Positions 19,493 to 28,136 of a stretch of 53,445 bases of DNA are shown here, one piece after another (within the stretch, counting starts at the first letter, position 1; each line of letters begins with the position of its first letter). Where the stretch lies: assembly GCF_001712755.1 (NCBI RefSeq), contig NZ_MDKC01000016.1:1-53445 (forward strand), written 5' to 3'. The notes beneath the pieces were generated by a model. That model saw only the letters and a list, made by a program, of their open reading frames with translations, did no database searches and was not told where the DNA came from. Origin of the DNA: Gottfriedia luciferensis. Its GTDB lineage: Bacteria; Bacillota; Bacilli; Bacillales; Bacillaceae_G. The position numbers and the translations under genes are program-made.

Positions 19493-19600
19493 ATATTCAT
19501 TAAAATTCAATTAAAATAATCCGATAAATAAGTTAAGGACATTAATTTAGTAAACATTTGTAAAAATTAAATAATTTAAATAAAAAATTTTCCAAAAAGA

Positions 19601-19626
19601 AGGAAATTATTGATAATTGTTGAAAC
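19601..19626 (+). promoter_or_regulatory. Likely sigma-H promoter of spoVG
   Basis: AGGAAAT (19601-19607), 13 bases and TGAAAC (19621-19626) fit the sigma-H promoter layout, with the same spacing as the classic B. subtilis spoVG promoter (AGGATTT-13-GGAAT). The DNA upstream is extremely A/T-rich, as in B. subtilis, where AbrB binds. It lies 40 bases before the start codon. Confidence 0.6.
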
Positions 19627-19666
19627 TTACTAATTATGGTTTAAGTTGATAAAGGTGGTGAACTAG

Positions 19667-19957
19667 ATGGAAGTGACAGACGTAAGACTACGCCGCGTAA
19701 ACACGGAGGGTCGTATGAGAGCTATCGCATCAATTACATTAGATCATGAATTTGTTGTTCATGATATTCGCGTAATCGATGGTAATAACGGTTTATTTGT
19801 AGCAATGCCAAGTAAACGTACTCCGGATGGAGAGTTCCGTGATATCGCTCATCCGATTAACTCTTCAACTCGTAGCAAAATACAAGATTCTGTATTAGCT
19901 GAATATCACCGTGTAGGTGAGTTAGAAGAAGACTTTGAAGAAGCAGGTGCTTCTTAA
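19667..19957 (+). CDS. spoVG: Septation/regulatory protein SpoVG
   Basis: This 96-residue protein is SpoVG, an RNA/DNA-binding regulator that affects asymmetric septation, cortex formation and, in pathogens, virulence. The family core is intact: [17 protein letters not shown], followed by [20 protein letters not shown]. An acidic C-terminal tail ([12 protein letters not shown]) follows. ATG 19667 has AAAGGTGGTG at 7 bases. It has a sigma-H-like promoter and its own terminator. AbrB (7902-8186) is the known repressor in B. subtilis. Confidence 0.97.
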   Translation: MEVTDVRLRRVNTEGRMRAIASITLDHEFVVHDIRVIDGNNGLFVAMPSKRTPDGEFRDIAHPINSSTRSKIQDSVLAEYHRVGELEEDFEEAGAS

Positions 19958-19970
19958 AAATATGACCAAA

Positions 19971-20005
19971 AAGAACCCATTAATGTATAATGGGTTCTTT
20001 TTTTA
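19971..20005 (+). terminator. Rho-independent terminator of spoVG
   Basis: AAGAACCCATTA (19971-19982) and TAATGGGTTCTT (19988-19999) form a 12-bp perfect stem with a 5-base loop and a T-run. Confidence 0.93.
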
Positions 20006-20014
20006 TGGTATAAT
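20006..20014 (+). promoter_or_regulatory. Extended -10 promoter of glmU
   Basis: TGGTATAAT has an extended TGn and a perfect TATAAT (20009-20014) just after the spoVG terminator and 85 bases before glmU. The -35 region overlaps the terminator T-run. Confidence 0.5.
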
Positions 20015-20098
20015 AAAATGGATGTATTTTGTGGAAAAATATTAAAATTAGCATTTTGAGCTACCAGGTATAGGTATTTAGATTGATGGAGGATGACT

Positions 20099-21457
20099 AT
20101 GTCAAATAAATATGCGATTGTTCTAGCTGCAGGAAAAGGTACTAGAATGAAATCAAAATTATATAAAGTACTTCACCCTGTTTGTGGGAAACCTATGGTT
20201 CAACATGTTGTAGACCACGTATTGTCAGTTGGTGTACAAAATATTGTAACTGTTGTAGGTCACGGAGCGGAATTAGTTAAAACACAAATAGGTGATCATA
20301 GTGAGTATGCTCTACAAGCTGAGCAATTAGGTACTGCACATGCTGTTATTCAAGCAGCGCCAATGTTAAAGGATAAAAAAGGAACTACTTTAGTAATCTG
20401 TGGTGACACACCATTAATTTCGCCAGAGACAATTCAAGCCTTATTCGATGAGCATGAAAGATTACAAGCAAAAGCTACAATTTTAACAGCTCATCTTGAG
20501 GATTCAACTGGTTATGGTAGAATAATTAGGGGCGAAAATGGGTCTGTATTAAAAATTGTTGAGCATAAGGATGCAAGTCCAGAAGAGCTAACAGTTCAAG
20601 AAATCAATACAGGTACATATTGCTTTGATAATAAAGCATTATTTGAAGCATTAAATGAAGTAAACAATAATAACGCTCAAGGTGAGTACTACTTACCAGA
20701 TGTTATTGAGATACTAAAAGCAAAAGGCGAAATAGTAGCTGCATATAAAACAGCAAATTTCGATGAAACATTAGGTGTAAATGATCGTTATGCATTATCT
20801 ATTGCAGAATCAATCATGCGCAAAAATATAAACAAAAAGCATATGTTGAATGGTGTAACGATTATCGATTCGGCTAGCACATATATCTCTGCAGATGCAA
20901 AAATTGGTTCGGATACAATTATTTACCCTGGTACAATGATCTATGGAAATAGTATAATTGGAGCGGGTAGTACAATTGGCCCAAATACTGAAATTATCGA
21001 TAGTGAAATTGGTAATGATACAGTTATTAAACAATCAGTTGTACATGAAAGTAATATCGGTCATTCAACTACAGTTGGACCATTTGCTCACATTCGTCCG
21101 GCATCAACATTAGGTGATGAAGTTCGAATTGGAAATTTTGTTGAAACTAAGAAAGTTACTTTTGGTAACGGAAGTAAAGCATCTCATTTAAGCTATATTG
21201 GTGACGCGGAAATTGGTCAAGGTGTTAATCTTGGTTGTGGCTCAATCACTGTGAACTATGATGGTAAAAATAAGTTTAAAACAACGATTGAGGACAATGT
21301 CTTTGTTGGTTGTAATTCAAATTTAATTGCACCTGTAACTGTGAAAAAAGGTTCATACATTGCAGCTGGTTCTACGATTACTGATGAAGTTCCAGAAGAT
21401 TCACTAGCAATTGCAAGAGCAAGACAAGTGAACAAAGAAGGTTACTATAAAAATTAA
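20099..21457 (+). CDS. glmU: Bifunctional UDP-N-acetylglucosamine pyrophosphorylase / glucosamine-1-P acetyltransferase
   Basis: This 452-residue enzyme makes UDP-GlcNAc for peptidoglycan and teichoic acids. The N-terminal uridyltransferase domain (about 1-230) has [20 protein letters not shown] and the GDTPL motif. The C-terminal left-handed beta-helix acetyltransferase (about 250-452) shows hexapeptide repeats and [17 protein letters not shown] and [14 protein letters not shown] 20099 with GGAGG (20088-20092) at 6 bases was preferred to ATG 20093, which abuts the binding site. prs follows after 44 bases in a probable operon. Confidence 0.97.
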   Translation: MSNKYAIVLAAGKGTRMKSKLYKVLHPVCGKPMVQHVVDHVLSVGVQNIVTVVGHGAELVKTQIGDHSEYALQAEQLGTAHAVIQAAPMLKDKKGTTLVICGDTPLISPETIQALFDEHERLQAKATILTAHLEDSTGYGRIIRGENGSVLKIVEHKDASPEELTVQEINTGTYCFDNKALFEALNEVNNNNAQGEYYLPDVIEILKAKGEIVAAYKTANFDETLGVNDRYALSIAESIMRKNINKKHMLNGVTIIDSASTYISADAKIGSDTIIYPGTMIYGNSIIGAGSTIGPNTEIIDSEIGNDTVIKQSVVHESNIGHSTTVGPFAHIRPASTLGDEVRIGNFVETKKVTFGNGSKASHLSYIGDAEIGQGVNLGCGSITVNYDGKNKFKTTIEDNVFVGCNSNLIAPVTVKKGSYIAAGSTITDEVPEDSLAIARARQVNKEGYYKN

Positions 21458-21501
21458 TTATAGATAAAAAGAAAAGAAAAAAAGCGGAGGGTACACGAAA
21501 C

Positions 21502-22455
21502 ATGCCTAATCATTATCCAGACAAGCATTTAAAAGTATTTACTCTAAACTCGAATCCTAAATTAGCTGAAGAAATTGCAAAACACATTGGTGTAGAGCTT
21601 GGTAAATGTTCGGTTTCTCGTTTTAGCGATGGAGAAGTGCAAATTAACATTGAGGAAAGTATCCGTGGTTGTGATGTATTTATCATTCAATCAACAAGTT
21701 TCCCTGTAAACGAAAGTATTATGGAATTATTAATTATGATTGATGCTTTAAAACGTGCATCAGCAAAAACAATTAACATTGTAATTCCTTACTACGGTTA
21801 CGCTCGTCAAGATCGTAAAGCTCGTTCACGTGAGCCGATTACATCAAAGTTAGTTGCAAATCTACTTGAAACTGCGGGATCAACTCGAGTGATTACACTT
21901 GATTTACATGCTCCACAAATTCAAGGATTCTTTGATATTCCGATTGATCACTTATTAGGTGTACCTATCCTTTCAGATTACTTTAGAAAAAAACAGCTTG
22001 AAGATATCGTAATTGTTTCTCCTGACCACGGTGGAGTAACAAGAGCTCGTAAAATGGCAGATCGTCTAAAAGCTCCTATTGCTATCATTGATAAACGTCG
22101 TCCAAAACCAAATGTTGCTGAAGTTATGAACATCATCGGTAATATTGATGGTAAAACGGCTATCTTAATTGATGATATTATTGATACAGCGGGTACAATT
22201 ACACTTGCTGCTAATGCATTAGTAGAGCATGGTGCAAAAGAAGTATATGCATGTTGTACACACCCTGTATTGTCTGGACCGGCAATTGATCGTATCGAAA
22301 ACTCTTGTATTAAAGAATTAGTTGTAACAAATTCAATTTGTCTTACTGAAGATAAAAAGACTGATAAACTTGTTGAATTATCAGTTGCTGGCCTATTAGG
22401 TGAAGCGATTATCCGTGTATATGAAGAGCAATCAGTAAGTACTTTATTTGATTAA
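21502..22455 (+). CDS. prs: Ribose-phosphate pyrophosphokinase
   Basis: This 317-residue class I enzyme makes PRPP from ribose 5-phosphate and ATP, feeding purine, pyrimidine, His and Trp synthesis. It shows the [14 protein letters not shown] metal-binding segment, the catalytic flexible loop region ([11 protein letters not shown]) and the PRPP loop [13 protein letters not shown] 21502 follows AGCGGAGGG. PRPP is also the inducer sensed by PurR, encoded 4 kb upstream. In B. subtilis ctc lies directly downstream of prs; here a terminator and then pth follow. Confidence 0.97.
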   Translation: MPNHYPDKHLKVFTLNSNPKLAEEIAKHIGVELGKCSVSRFSDGEVQINIEESIRGCDVFIIQSTSFPVNESIMELLIMIDALKRASAKTINIVIPYYGYARQDRKARSREPITSKLVANLLETAGSTRVITLDLHAPQIQGFFDIPIDHLLGVPILSDYFRKKQLEDIVIVSPDHGGVTRARKMADRLKAPIAIIDKRRPKPNVAEVMNIIGNIDGKTAILIDDIIDTAGTITLAANALVEHGAKEVYACCTHPVLSGPAIDRIENSCIKELVVTNSICLTEDKKTDKLVELSVAGLLGEAIIRVYEEQSVSTLFD

Positions 22456-22492
22456 TATAAAAATTACATCTTTGCTTTGAAACTTATAAGAG

Positions 22493-22520
22493 GACGTAAC
22501 CAGAAGTGGTTACGTCTTTT
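22493..22520 (+). terminator. Rho-independent terminator of prs
   Basis: GACGTAACC (22493-22501) and GGTTACGTC (22508-22516) form a 9-bp stem, followed by TTTT. Confidence 0.88.
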
Positions 22521-22558
22521 CGTAATATAACCAAGTGAATTAGAATGGAGGATAATAA

Positions 22559-23122
22559 ATGAAGCTGTTTGTAGGATTAGGCAACCCAGGTAGAGAGTAT
22601 GAAAGAACGCGACATAATATTGGGTTCATTGCGATCGATGAATTAGCTCACCGATGGGGCTTTTCTTTAACCCAACAAAAATTTAATGGTATTTATACTT
22701 CAGGAATTGTGAACGGAGAAAAAGTTTTCTTGTTAAAGCCTTTAACATATATGAACTTGTCAGGTGAATGTGTAAGACCATTTATGGATTATTTTAATAT
22801 TGATCTAGAAGATCTTGTCGTTCTATATGATGAAATGGATATTCCAACGGGAAAGCTACGTCTGCGTACAAAAGGAAGTGCTGGGGGGCATAATGGTATA
22901 AAGTCATTAATTCAGCATTTAGGAACACAAGAATTCCAACGAGTTCGAATTGGTGTAGATCGTCCATCAAATGGGATGAGTGTCGTAAATCATGTATTAT
23001 CAAACTTTTTTGAAGAAGAAATTGCAGAAGTAGTTGATGGTGTAAAAAGAGCTGCAGATGCATGTGAATATTTTTTAAAGCATTCTTTCGTGGATGTAAT
23101 GAATCAATATAATAAAAAATAA
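22559..23122 (+). CDS. pth: Peptidyl-tRNA hydrolase
   Basis: This 187-residue enzyme (SpoVC in B. subtilis) recycles tRNA from prematurely released peptidyl-tRNA. The active-site region [18 protein letters not shown] (residues 6-23) carries the catalytic histidine (H19) and an essential asparagine. [14 protein letters not shown] and [11 protein letters not shown] are also conserved. ATG 22559 follows TGGAGGATAATAA. The nearby terminator suggests its own promoter, which I cannot place with confidence. Confidence 0.96.
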   Translation: MKLFVGLGNPGREYERTRHNIGFIAIDELAHRWGFSLTQQKFNGIYTSGIVNGEKVFLLKPLTYMNLSGECVRPFMDYFNIDLEDLVVLYDEMDIPTGKLRLRTKGSAGGHNGIKSLIQHLGTQEFQRVRIGVDRPSNGMSVVNHVLSNFFEEEIAEVVDGVKRAADACEYFLKHSFVDVMNQYNKK

Positions 23123-23148
23123 AAAACAGGAATTTAAGCTTTCACATT

Positions 23149-23178
23149 GAATAAGTATAGTTAGTACAATCCATACTG
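23149..23178 (+). promoter_or_regulatory. Likely sigma-G promoter of fin
   Basis: GAATA (23149-23153) fits GHATR exactly. After 18 bases, CATACTG (23172-23178) matches six of seven of CATNHTA. It lies ~33 bases before fin, a forespore gene in B. subtilis. Confidence 0.55.
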
Positions 23179-23211
23179 TATATATGAATTTTATGTAGTA
23201 TGGAGGAAGTA

Positions 23212-23445
23212 ATGGAATTATTAGATTGTCAGTGTCGGTATTGTAGTAAACAAATGGGTAGTATTGAAAAACAACAGTTGTTACAAGTTTCGTCTTCGTA
23301 TTGTCATTCTTTCGATGAAGAACTAAGCGATTTTGTAAATTTTATTCAATCTCCTAATCAAGTAATTTATATTGTGTGTGAGGATTGCGAAATGACTCTA
23401 TCTGAGTTTCCACATTACCATGAATATAAGAATTTCATAAATTAA
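23212..23445 (+). CDS. fin: Anti-sigma-F factor Fin (YabK)
   Basis: This 77-residue protein resembles Fin, which in B. subtilis binds core RNA polymerase and helps switch the forespore from sigma-F to sigma-G. Two cysteine pairs, C8/C11 and C56/C59, fit its zinc-binding motif, and the C-terminal PHYHEYKNFI matches the B. subtilis end PHYHQYHTFI. Sequence similarity elsewhere is low, but size, cysteines and position between pth and mfd agree. ATG 23212 with TGGAGGAA (23201-23208) was preferred to ATG 23200, which overlaps that site. A likely sigma-G promoter precedes it. Confidence 0.88.
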   Translation: MELLDCQCRYCSKQMGSIEKQQLLQVSSSYCHSFDEELSDFVNFIQSPNQVIYIVCEDCEMTLSEFPHYHEYKNFIN

Positions 23446-23447
23446 AT

Positions 23448-23492
23448 TGCCTTTGGTTTATAACTGAGGCGTTTTTCTGTTTTTTTCTAGAC
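23448..23492 (+). terminator. Weak terminator after fin
   Basis: GCCTTTGGTT and AACTGAGGCG can pair imperfectly around 23449-23471, followed by GTTTTTCTGTTTTTTT. The stem has mismatches. Confidence 0.4.
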
Positions 23493-23620
23493 TCTGTTAA
23501 GATGAAGTGTGTGTATCTATACAAATGAAACTTAAAATGGAGCAAATTAAAAAAACTATAAATATAAACTTCAACTAAGATTATTGTTACTTAGATTGAC
23601 TGTTAGGGGAGATTGACTTC

Positions 23621-26600
23621 GTGATTGGTTTAATTGAACAATTTAACCAGTATAAAGATATTAAGAAAGTAATAAATGGCCTAAAAAATGGTCTAAGAGA
23701 ACAATTGGTTACAAACTTAACGGGGTCTGCGAAGACATTGCTTGCTGGAGCTGTTTTTAAAGAAACTGGACAAACGCAGCTAATCGTTACAAATAATCTT
23801 CTCCAAGCTCAAAAAGTATCGGAAGACCTAAAATCGGTAGTTGGGGAAGATAAAGTATTTTTATATCCTGCAAATGAATTGATTGCTTCAGAGATTGCAG
23901 TATCAAGTCCAGAGCTTAGATCCCAAAGACTTATCGCATTAAATAGTTTGATGTCAAAAAAGCCGTCTGTAGTAGTTACACCTGTTTCAGGGTTAATTGG
24001 CTTTTTGCCATCTCCAGAATTATGGTCTAACTATCAAATTAATTTTGAAATTGGTGAAGAAATCGACTTAACTAATTTGATTTCAAAGTTTGTCCAAATG
24101 GGCTATGAACGTGTTGGGATGGTCGAAAGTAAAGGAGAGTTTAGCGTACGCGGAGGAATTCTTGATATTTATCCACTTACGTATGAAGATCCTATTCGAA
24201 TTGAACTCTTTGATACAGATATCGACTCAATCCGTTCGTTTTCTCCTGATTCTCAAAGATCTATAACAAAATATGAGAGTGTCCATATTGGCCCAGCGAC
24301 GGAAAGGATTATTTCCAAGGCTGATTTGCAATTAGGCGTTCAACGAATTGAACAAGCTTTTAAAACAACTCTATCAAAAATAAGTGATCAACAAGTAAAA
24401 GAGTTATTGGTTGAAAAGGTAACCTATGACCTTGAGCAACTAAAGCAAGGGCAATTGATTGATCAAATATATAAATACTTTGGTCTAATCTATGAAAACC
24501 AATTTAGTTTACTAGATTATGTTCCTAAGGAAACTGTTGTCGTTATTGATGAGATTTCGAGGGTTCATGAAATCGTAGAGCAGCTTAAAAAAGATGAAGC
24601 AGAGTGGTATACGTCTTTACTAGCTGAAGGAAATGCATTGCATGGAGTAAGTTTTTCACATGACTTTTTTGAATTACTGCATTCGAGAAAGCGCCAACAA
24701 ATTCATACGAGTCTGTTCCCTAGAAGAGTACCTCATACGCATCCTGAACAAGTAGTTTCGATTCAATGTAAATCGATGCAAGAGTTTCATGGACAAATGA
24801 ATCTGTTGAAAAATGAATTAGATCGCTGGAAGAAAAATAACTATACAATCGTTATGCTCGGCGAAAGTGACGAAAGAACAAATAAAATTGAAAATATATT
24901 AGAAGATTACAGAATTGAAGGTAAAATTGTCTCTTCTTTAGAACAAATAAAAAATGGCGAAGTATATATCATGAAAGGTGATCTTCGTTCTGGATTCGAA
25001 CTTCCTTTAGAAAAATTTGTTCTAATAACAGAGCGTGAGTTATTCACGAAAAAAGCTAAGAAGAAAAAAAGAATTAATACAAAATTATCAAATGCAGAAC
25101 GAATAAAAAATTACTCAGAATTAAAAGTTGGAGATTATGTTGTTCATGTAAATCATGGTATTGGTAAGTTTTTGGGAATTGAAACATTAGAGATTAATGG
25201 TATTCATAAAGATTATATACATATTCGATATCATGGCGACGACAAATTATTCGTACCGATTGAACAAATTGATCAAGTGCAAAAGTATGTTGGATCTGAA
25301 GGTAAGGAACCAAAGATTTATAAACTTGGTGGTACTGATTGGAAAAAGGTTAAGAAGAAGGTTGAAGGCTCAGTTCAGGATATAGCAGATGATTTAATTA
25401 AGCTTTATGCAGAACGCGAAGCATCAAAAGGCTATGCTTTTTCACCTGATGGCCTGGAACAGCAAGAATTCGAATCTTCATTTCCTTATCAGGAAACTGA
25501 CGATCAACTTAGATCAATTCATGAAATTAAAAAGGATATGGAAAGAGAACGTCCAATGGATCGACTGCTTTGTGGTGACGTAGGATACGGAAAAACTGAA
25601 GTAGCTATTCGAGCGGCTTTTAAAGCAATTGTGGAAGGAAAGCAAGTTGCTATTTTAGTGCCTACTACAATTTTGGCACAGCAGCATTTCGAAACATTAA
25701 GAGAAAGGTTTCAAGATCACCCAATTAATATCGGTTTGTTAAATCGTTTCCGCTCTCGCAAACAGCAACTTGAAACGATGAAAGGCTTAAAAGAGGGCTC
25801 TGTCGATATAGTAGTTGGAACCCACCGCCTATTATCGAAGGATATTCTATATAAAGATTTAGGACTTTTAATTATTGATGAAGAGCAAAGATTTGGTGTA
25901 TCGCATAAAGAAAAAATAAAACAACTAAAAGCAAATATAGATGTATTAACCTTAACTGCAACGCCAATCCCTCGTACATTGCATATGTCAATGCTAGGAG
26001 TAAGAGATTTATCAGTTATTGAAACGCCACCAGAAAATCGTTTTCCAGTTCAAACATATGTAGTTGAATATAACGCTGCATTAGTGAGAGAAGCGATTGA
26101 AAGAGAGCTTGCTCGAGATGGACAAATCTATTTCTTATATAATCGAGTAGAAGATATTGAACGTATGGCTGAACAGATTTCGATGCTTGTACCAGATGCA
26201 AAAGTAGCTGTAGCACATGGTCGAATGAATGAAGGGGAACTAGAATCAGTTATGTATGCCTTTTTAGATGGCCAATATGACGTATTAGTAAGTACGACGA
26301 TTATTGAAACAGGTGTGGATATTCCAAATGTTAATACATTGATTGTATATGATGCAGATCGAATGGGTCTATCAACGCTTTATCAATTAAGAGGGCGTGT
26401 AGGACGTTCGAATAGAGTGGCATATGCTTACTTCACATATAAACAGGATAAAGTACTGACTGAGGTAGCCGAGAAGCGCCTGCAAGCAATTAAAGAATTT
26501 ACAGAACTAGGTTCAGGTTTCAAAATAGCAATGCGTGACTTGTCGATACGAGGTGCAGGAAATTTACTTGGAGCACAACAACATGGATTTATAGATTCGG

Positions 26601-27151
26601 TCGGTTTCGATTTATATTCTCAAATGTTAAAAGATGCAATCGAACAGCGTAGAGGGGTTAAGAAAGAGGATATAATTACAATTGAAATTGACATTGAAGT
26701 CGATGCTTATTTACCTGACACGTATATTCAAGATAGTAAGCAAAAAATTGAGATGTACAAGCAATTTAGACGTGTTGAAACGTTTGAAGAGTTAAATGAT
26801 TTACAAGATGAATTAATGGATCGTTTTGGCGATTTCCCGTTAGAAGTAGGTTACCTATGTCAGGTTGCTCATATTAAACTTTTAGCTATTGCAGAGAAGA
26901 TTGAACTGATTAAACAAGTTAAATCAGAAGTAAGTGTTTATTTCTCTGAGAAGGCAAGTGCTAATATTGATGGTGGTAAATTATTCCAACTATGTAATTC
27001 ATTCGGTAGAGGCATTGGTTTAGGTATGGATGGATCGAAATTAAAAGTAACGCTAGACGTAAAAGGAAAAAATCCAGCTGACTGGCTTACTACGCTAGAA
27101 GGTTTAATTACTGGATTAAAAAACGTGAAAAAAGAGAGTGTAAATGCTTAA
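23621..27151 (+). CDS. mfd: Transcription-repair coupling factor Mfd
   Basis: This 1176-residue DNA translocase removes stalled RNA polymerase and recruits UvrA/B for repair. The N-terminal UvrB-like domain 1 is followed by the CarD-like RNA-polymerase interaction domain around residues 500-560 (GDYVVHVNHGIGKFLGIE). The superfamily 2 motor follows, with Walker A GDVGYGKT (652-659), Walker B DEEQ (753-756) and the TATPIPRTL motif. The TRCF C-terminal domain ends the protein. Length matches B. subtilis Mfd (1177). GTG 23621 has an AGGGGAG site ~9 bases upstream. No obvious cotranscribed partner lies downstream. Confidence 0.97.
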   Translation: MIGLIEQFNQYKDIKKVINGLKNGLREQLVTNLTGSAKTLLAGAVFKETGQTQLIVTNNLLQAQKVSEDLKSVVGEDKVFLYPANELIASEIAVSSPELRSQRLIALNSLMSKKPSVVVTPVSGLIGFLPSPELWSNYQINFEIGEEIDLTNLISKFVQMGYERVGMVESKGEFSVRGGILDIYPLTYEDPIRIELFDTDIDSIRSFSPDSQRSITKYESVHIGPATERIISKADLQLGVQRIEQAFKTTLSKISDQQVKELLVEKVTYDLEQLKQGQLIDQIYKYFGLIYENQFSLLDYVPKETVVVIDEISRVHEIVEQLKKDEAEWYTSLLAEGNALHGVSFSHDFFELLHSRKRQQIHTSLFPRRVPHTHPEQVVSIQCKSMQEFHGQMNLLKNELDRWKKNNYTIVMLGESDERTNKIENILEDYRIEGKIVSSLEQIKNGEVYIMKGDLRSGFELPLEKFVLITERELFTKKAKKKKRINTKLSNAERIKNYSELKVGDYVVHVNHGIGKFLGIETLEINGIHKDYIHIRYHGDDKLFVPIEQIDQVQKYVGSEGKEPKIYKLGGTDWKKVKKKVEGSVQDIADDLIKLYAEREASKGYAFSPDGLEQQEFESSFPYQETDDQLRSIHEIKKDMERERPMDRLLCGDVGYGKTEVAIRAAFKAIVEGKQVAILVPTTILAQQHFETLRERFQDHPINIGLLNRFRSRKQQLETMKGLKEGSVDIVVGTHRLLSKDILYKDLGLLIIDEEQRFGVSHKEKIKQLKANIDVLTLTATPIPRTLHMSMLGVRDLSVIETPPENRFPVQTYVVEYNAALVREAIERELARDGQIYFLYNRVEDIERMAEQISMLVPDAKVAVAHGRMNEGELESVMYAFLDGQYDVLVSTTIIETGVDIPNVNTLIVYDADRMGLSTLYQLRGRVGRSNRVAYAYFTYKQDKVLTEVAEKRLQAIKEFTELGSGFKIAMRDLSIRGAGNLLGAQQHGFIDSVGFDLYSQMLKDAIEQRRGVKKEDIITIEIDIEVDAYLPDTYIQDSKQKIEMYKQFRRVETFEELNDLQDELMDRFGDFPLEVGYLCQVAHIKLLAIAEKIELIKQVKSEVSVYFSEKASANIDGGKLFQLCNSFGRGIGLGMDGSKLKVTLDVKGKNPADWLTTLEGLITGLKNVKKESVNA

Positions 27152-27264
27152 GGATTGTAATACGAATGGTTGCTTTAATTAGGCGATAAAGTAATTAAAA
27201 GTTACCAAAAAGTGCTTACAGTACTATATTTTTAGTAAAGGTGTTAAAAAATCTCACTTATTTT

Positions 27265-27293
27265 GTATAGAACTTTCGTTGTGTAGGATACTA
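27265..27293 (+). promoter_or_regulatory. Likely sigma-G promoter of spoVT
   Basis: GTATA (27265-27269) fits GHATR, and after 17 bases GATACTA (27287-27293) matches six of seven of CATNHTA. It lies ~90 bases before spoVT, which is sigma-G controlled in B. subtilis. Confidence 0.5.
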
Positions 27294-27383
27294 TCATTAA
27301 TTAAGGGTGACCTTACCTCATTGTCACTCGGATATCTTTCATCAACGTAGACATGCAAGTAAGTGAGGAGGCGCTTTACAAGT

Positions 27384-27920
27384 ATGAAAGCAACAGGTAT
27401 TGTTCGTCGAATTGACGATTTAGGTCGAGTAGTAATACCAAAAGAAATTAGGAGAACTTTACGGATTCGTGAAGGTGATCCATTAGAAATATTTGTGGAC
27501 CGAGATGGAGAAGTCATTTTAAAGAAATATTCGCCAATTAGTGAATTAAGTGATTTTGCGAAGGAATATGCTGATGCACTATACGACACACTTGGACATA
27601 CTGTTATTATAAGTGACCGAGATTCAGTTGTAGCAGTTGCGGGGGCTTCCAAAAAAGAATACTTAAACAAAAACATTGGTGATATTATCGAAAAAACTAT
27701 GGCAGAGCGTAACTCAAAAGTAGTTAGCGAGCCTGGGGAAGCTTCATTTATCGAAAGTGTAATTGAAAAATATCAATCCTATGCAGTAGGAGCAATCATC
27801 GCAAGCGGGGATCCAATTGGAGCTGTTGTTATCTTTTCGAAAGATAAAACAATTTCTGAAGTTGAAAAGAAAGCAATCGATACTGCTACTAACTTCTTAG
27901 CTAGACAAATGGAGCAATGA
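27384..27920 (+). CDS. spoVT: Stage V sporulation transcriptional regulator SpoVT
   Basis: This 178-residue protein regulates sigma-G-dependent genes in the forespore, both up and down. The N-terminal AbrB-type swapped-hairpin domain (MKATGIVRRIDDLGRVVIPK) is followed by a GAF-like C-terminal domain of ~120 residues. The DNA-binding end closely resembles AbrB (minus strand, 7902-8186), showing their shared origin. ATG 27384 was chosen to give the conserved MKATGIV start; GAGGAGG (27364-27370) is 13 bases away, slightly long, and GTG 27363 overlaps that site. Its own terminator follows. Confidence 0.96.
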   Translation: MKATGIVRRIDDLGRVVIPKEIRRTLRIREGDPLEIFVDRDGEVILKKYSPISELSDFAKEYADALYDTLGHTVIISDRDSVVAVAGASKKEYLNKNIGDIIEKTMAERNSKVVSEPGEASFIESVIEKYQSYAVGAIIASGDPIGAVVIFSKDKTISEVEKKAIDTATNFLARQMEQ

Positions 27921-27938
27921 TCATATTATGAAGTAAAA

Positions 27939-27983
27939 CAAAGGCCAGTAAAGGAATATTACCTTAACTGGCCTTTGTTTTTT
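27939..27983 (+). terminator. Rho-independent terminator of spoVT
   Basis: CAAAGGCCAGT (27939-27949) pairs with ACTGGCCTTTG (27967-27977), with an inner AAGG/CCTT helix, followed by a T-run. Confidence 0.92.
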
Positions 27984-28059
27984 CCCTTGATATAAACTAC
28001 CGGATCCACATTTAAAGATAACCATTACTTGCTAAAATTGGAAAAGGGAGTTTTTTCTT

Positions 28060-28088
28060 TTGGCAACTCTTTACATAAGACCTATTAA
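28060..28088 (+). promoter_or_regulatory. Possible sigma-A promoter of the yabM operon
   Basis: TTGGCA (28060-28065), 17 bases and TATTAA (28083-28088), about 50 bases before yabM. Both hexamers are imperfect. Confidence 0.4.
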
Positions 28089-28136
28089 TGTAATACATTA
28101 AAGGGTGAACCGTCTAACAAAGGAGTTGTTATCCTT

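Larger units (their letters stand above)
18859..19600. other. Gene-free ~0.8 kb stretch between ridA and spoVG
   Basis: This is the longest non-coding stretch of the window. It holds a possible decayed minus-strand reading frame (18912-19131), an AT-rich tract (19130-19280), a GC-rich palindromic repeat (19281-19403) and a second copy of the ridA terminator hairpin (19465-19492). In B. subtilis yabJ and spoVG are close neighbours, so this stretch looks like a later insertion. No intact ORF with a start codon is seen. Confidence 0.6.
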
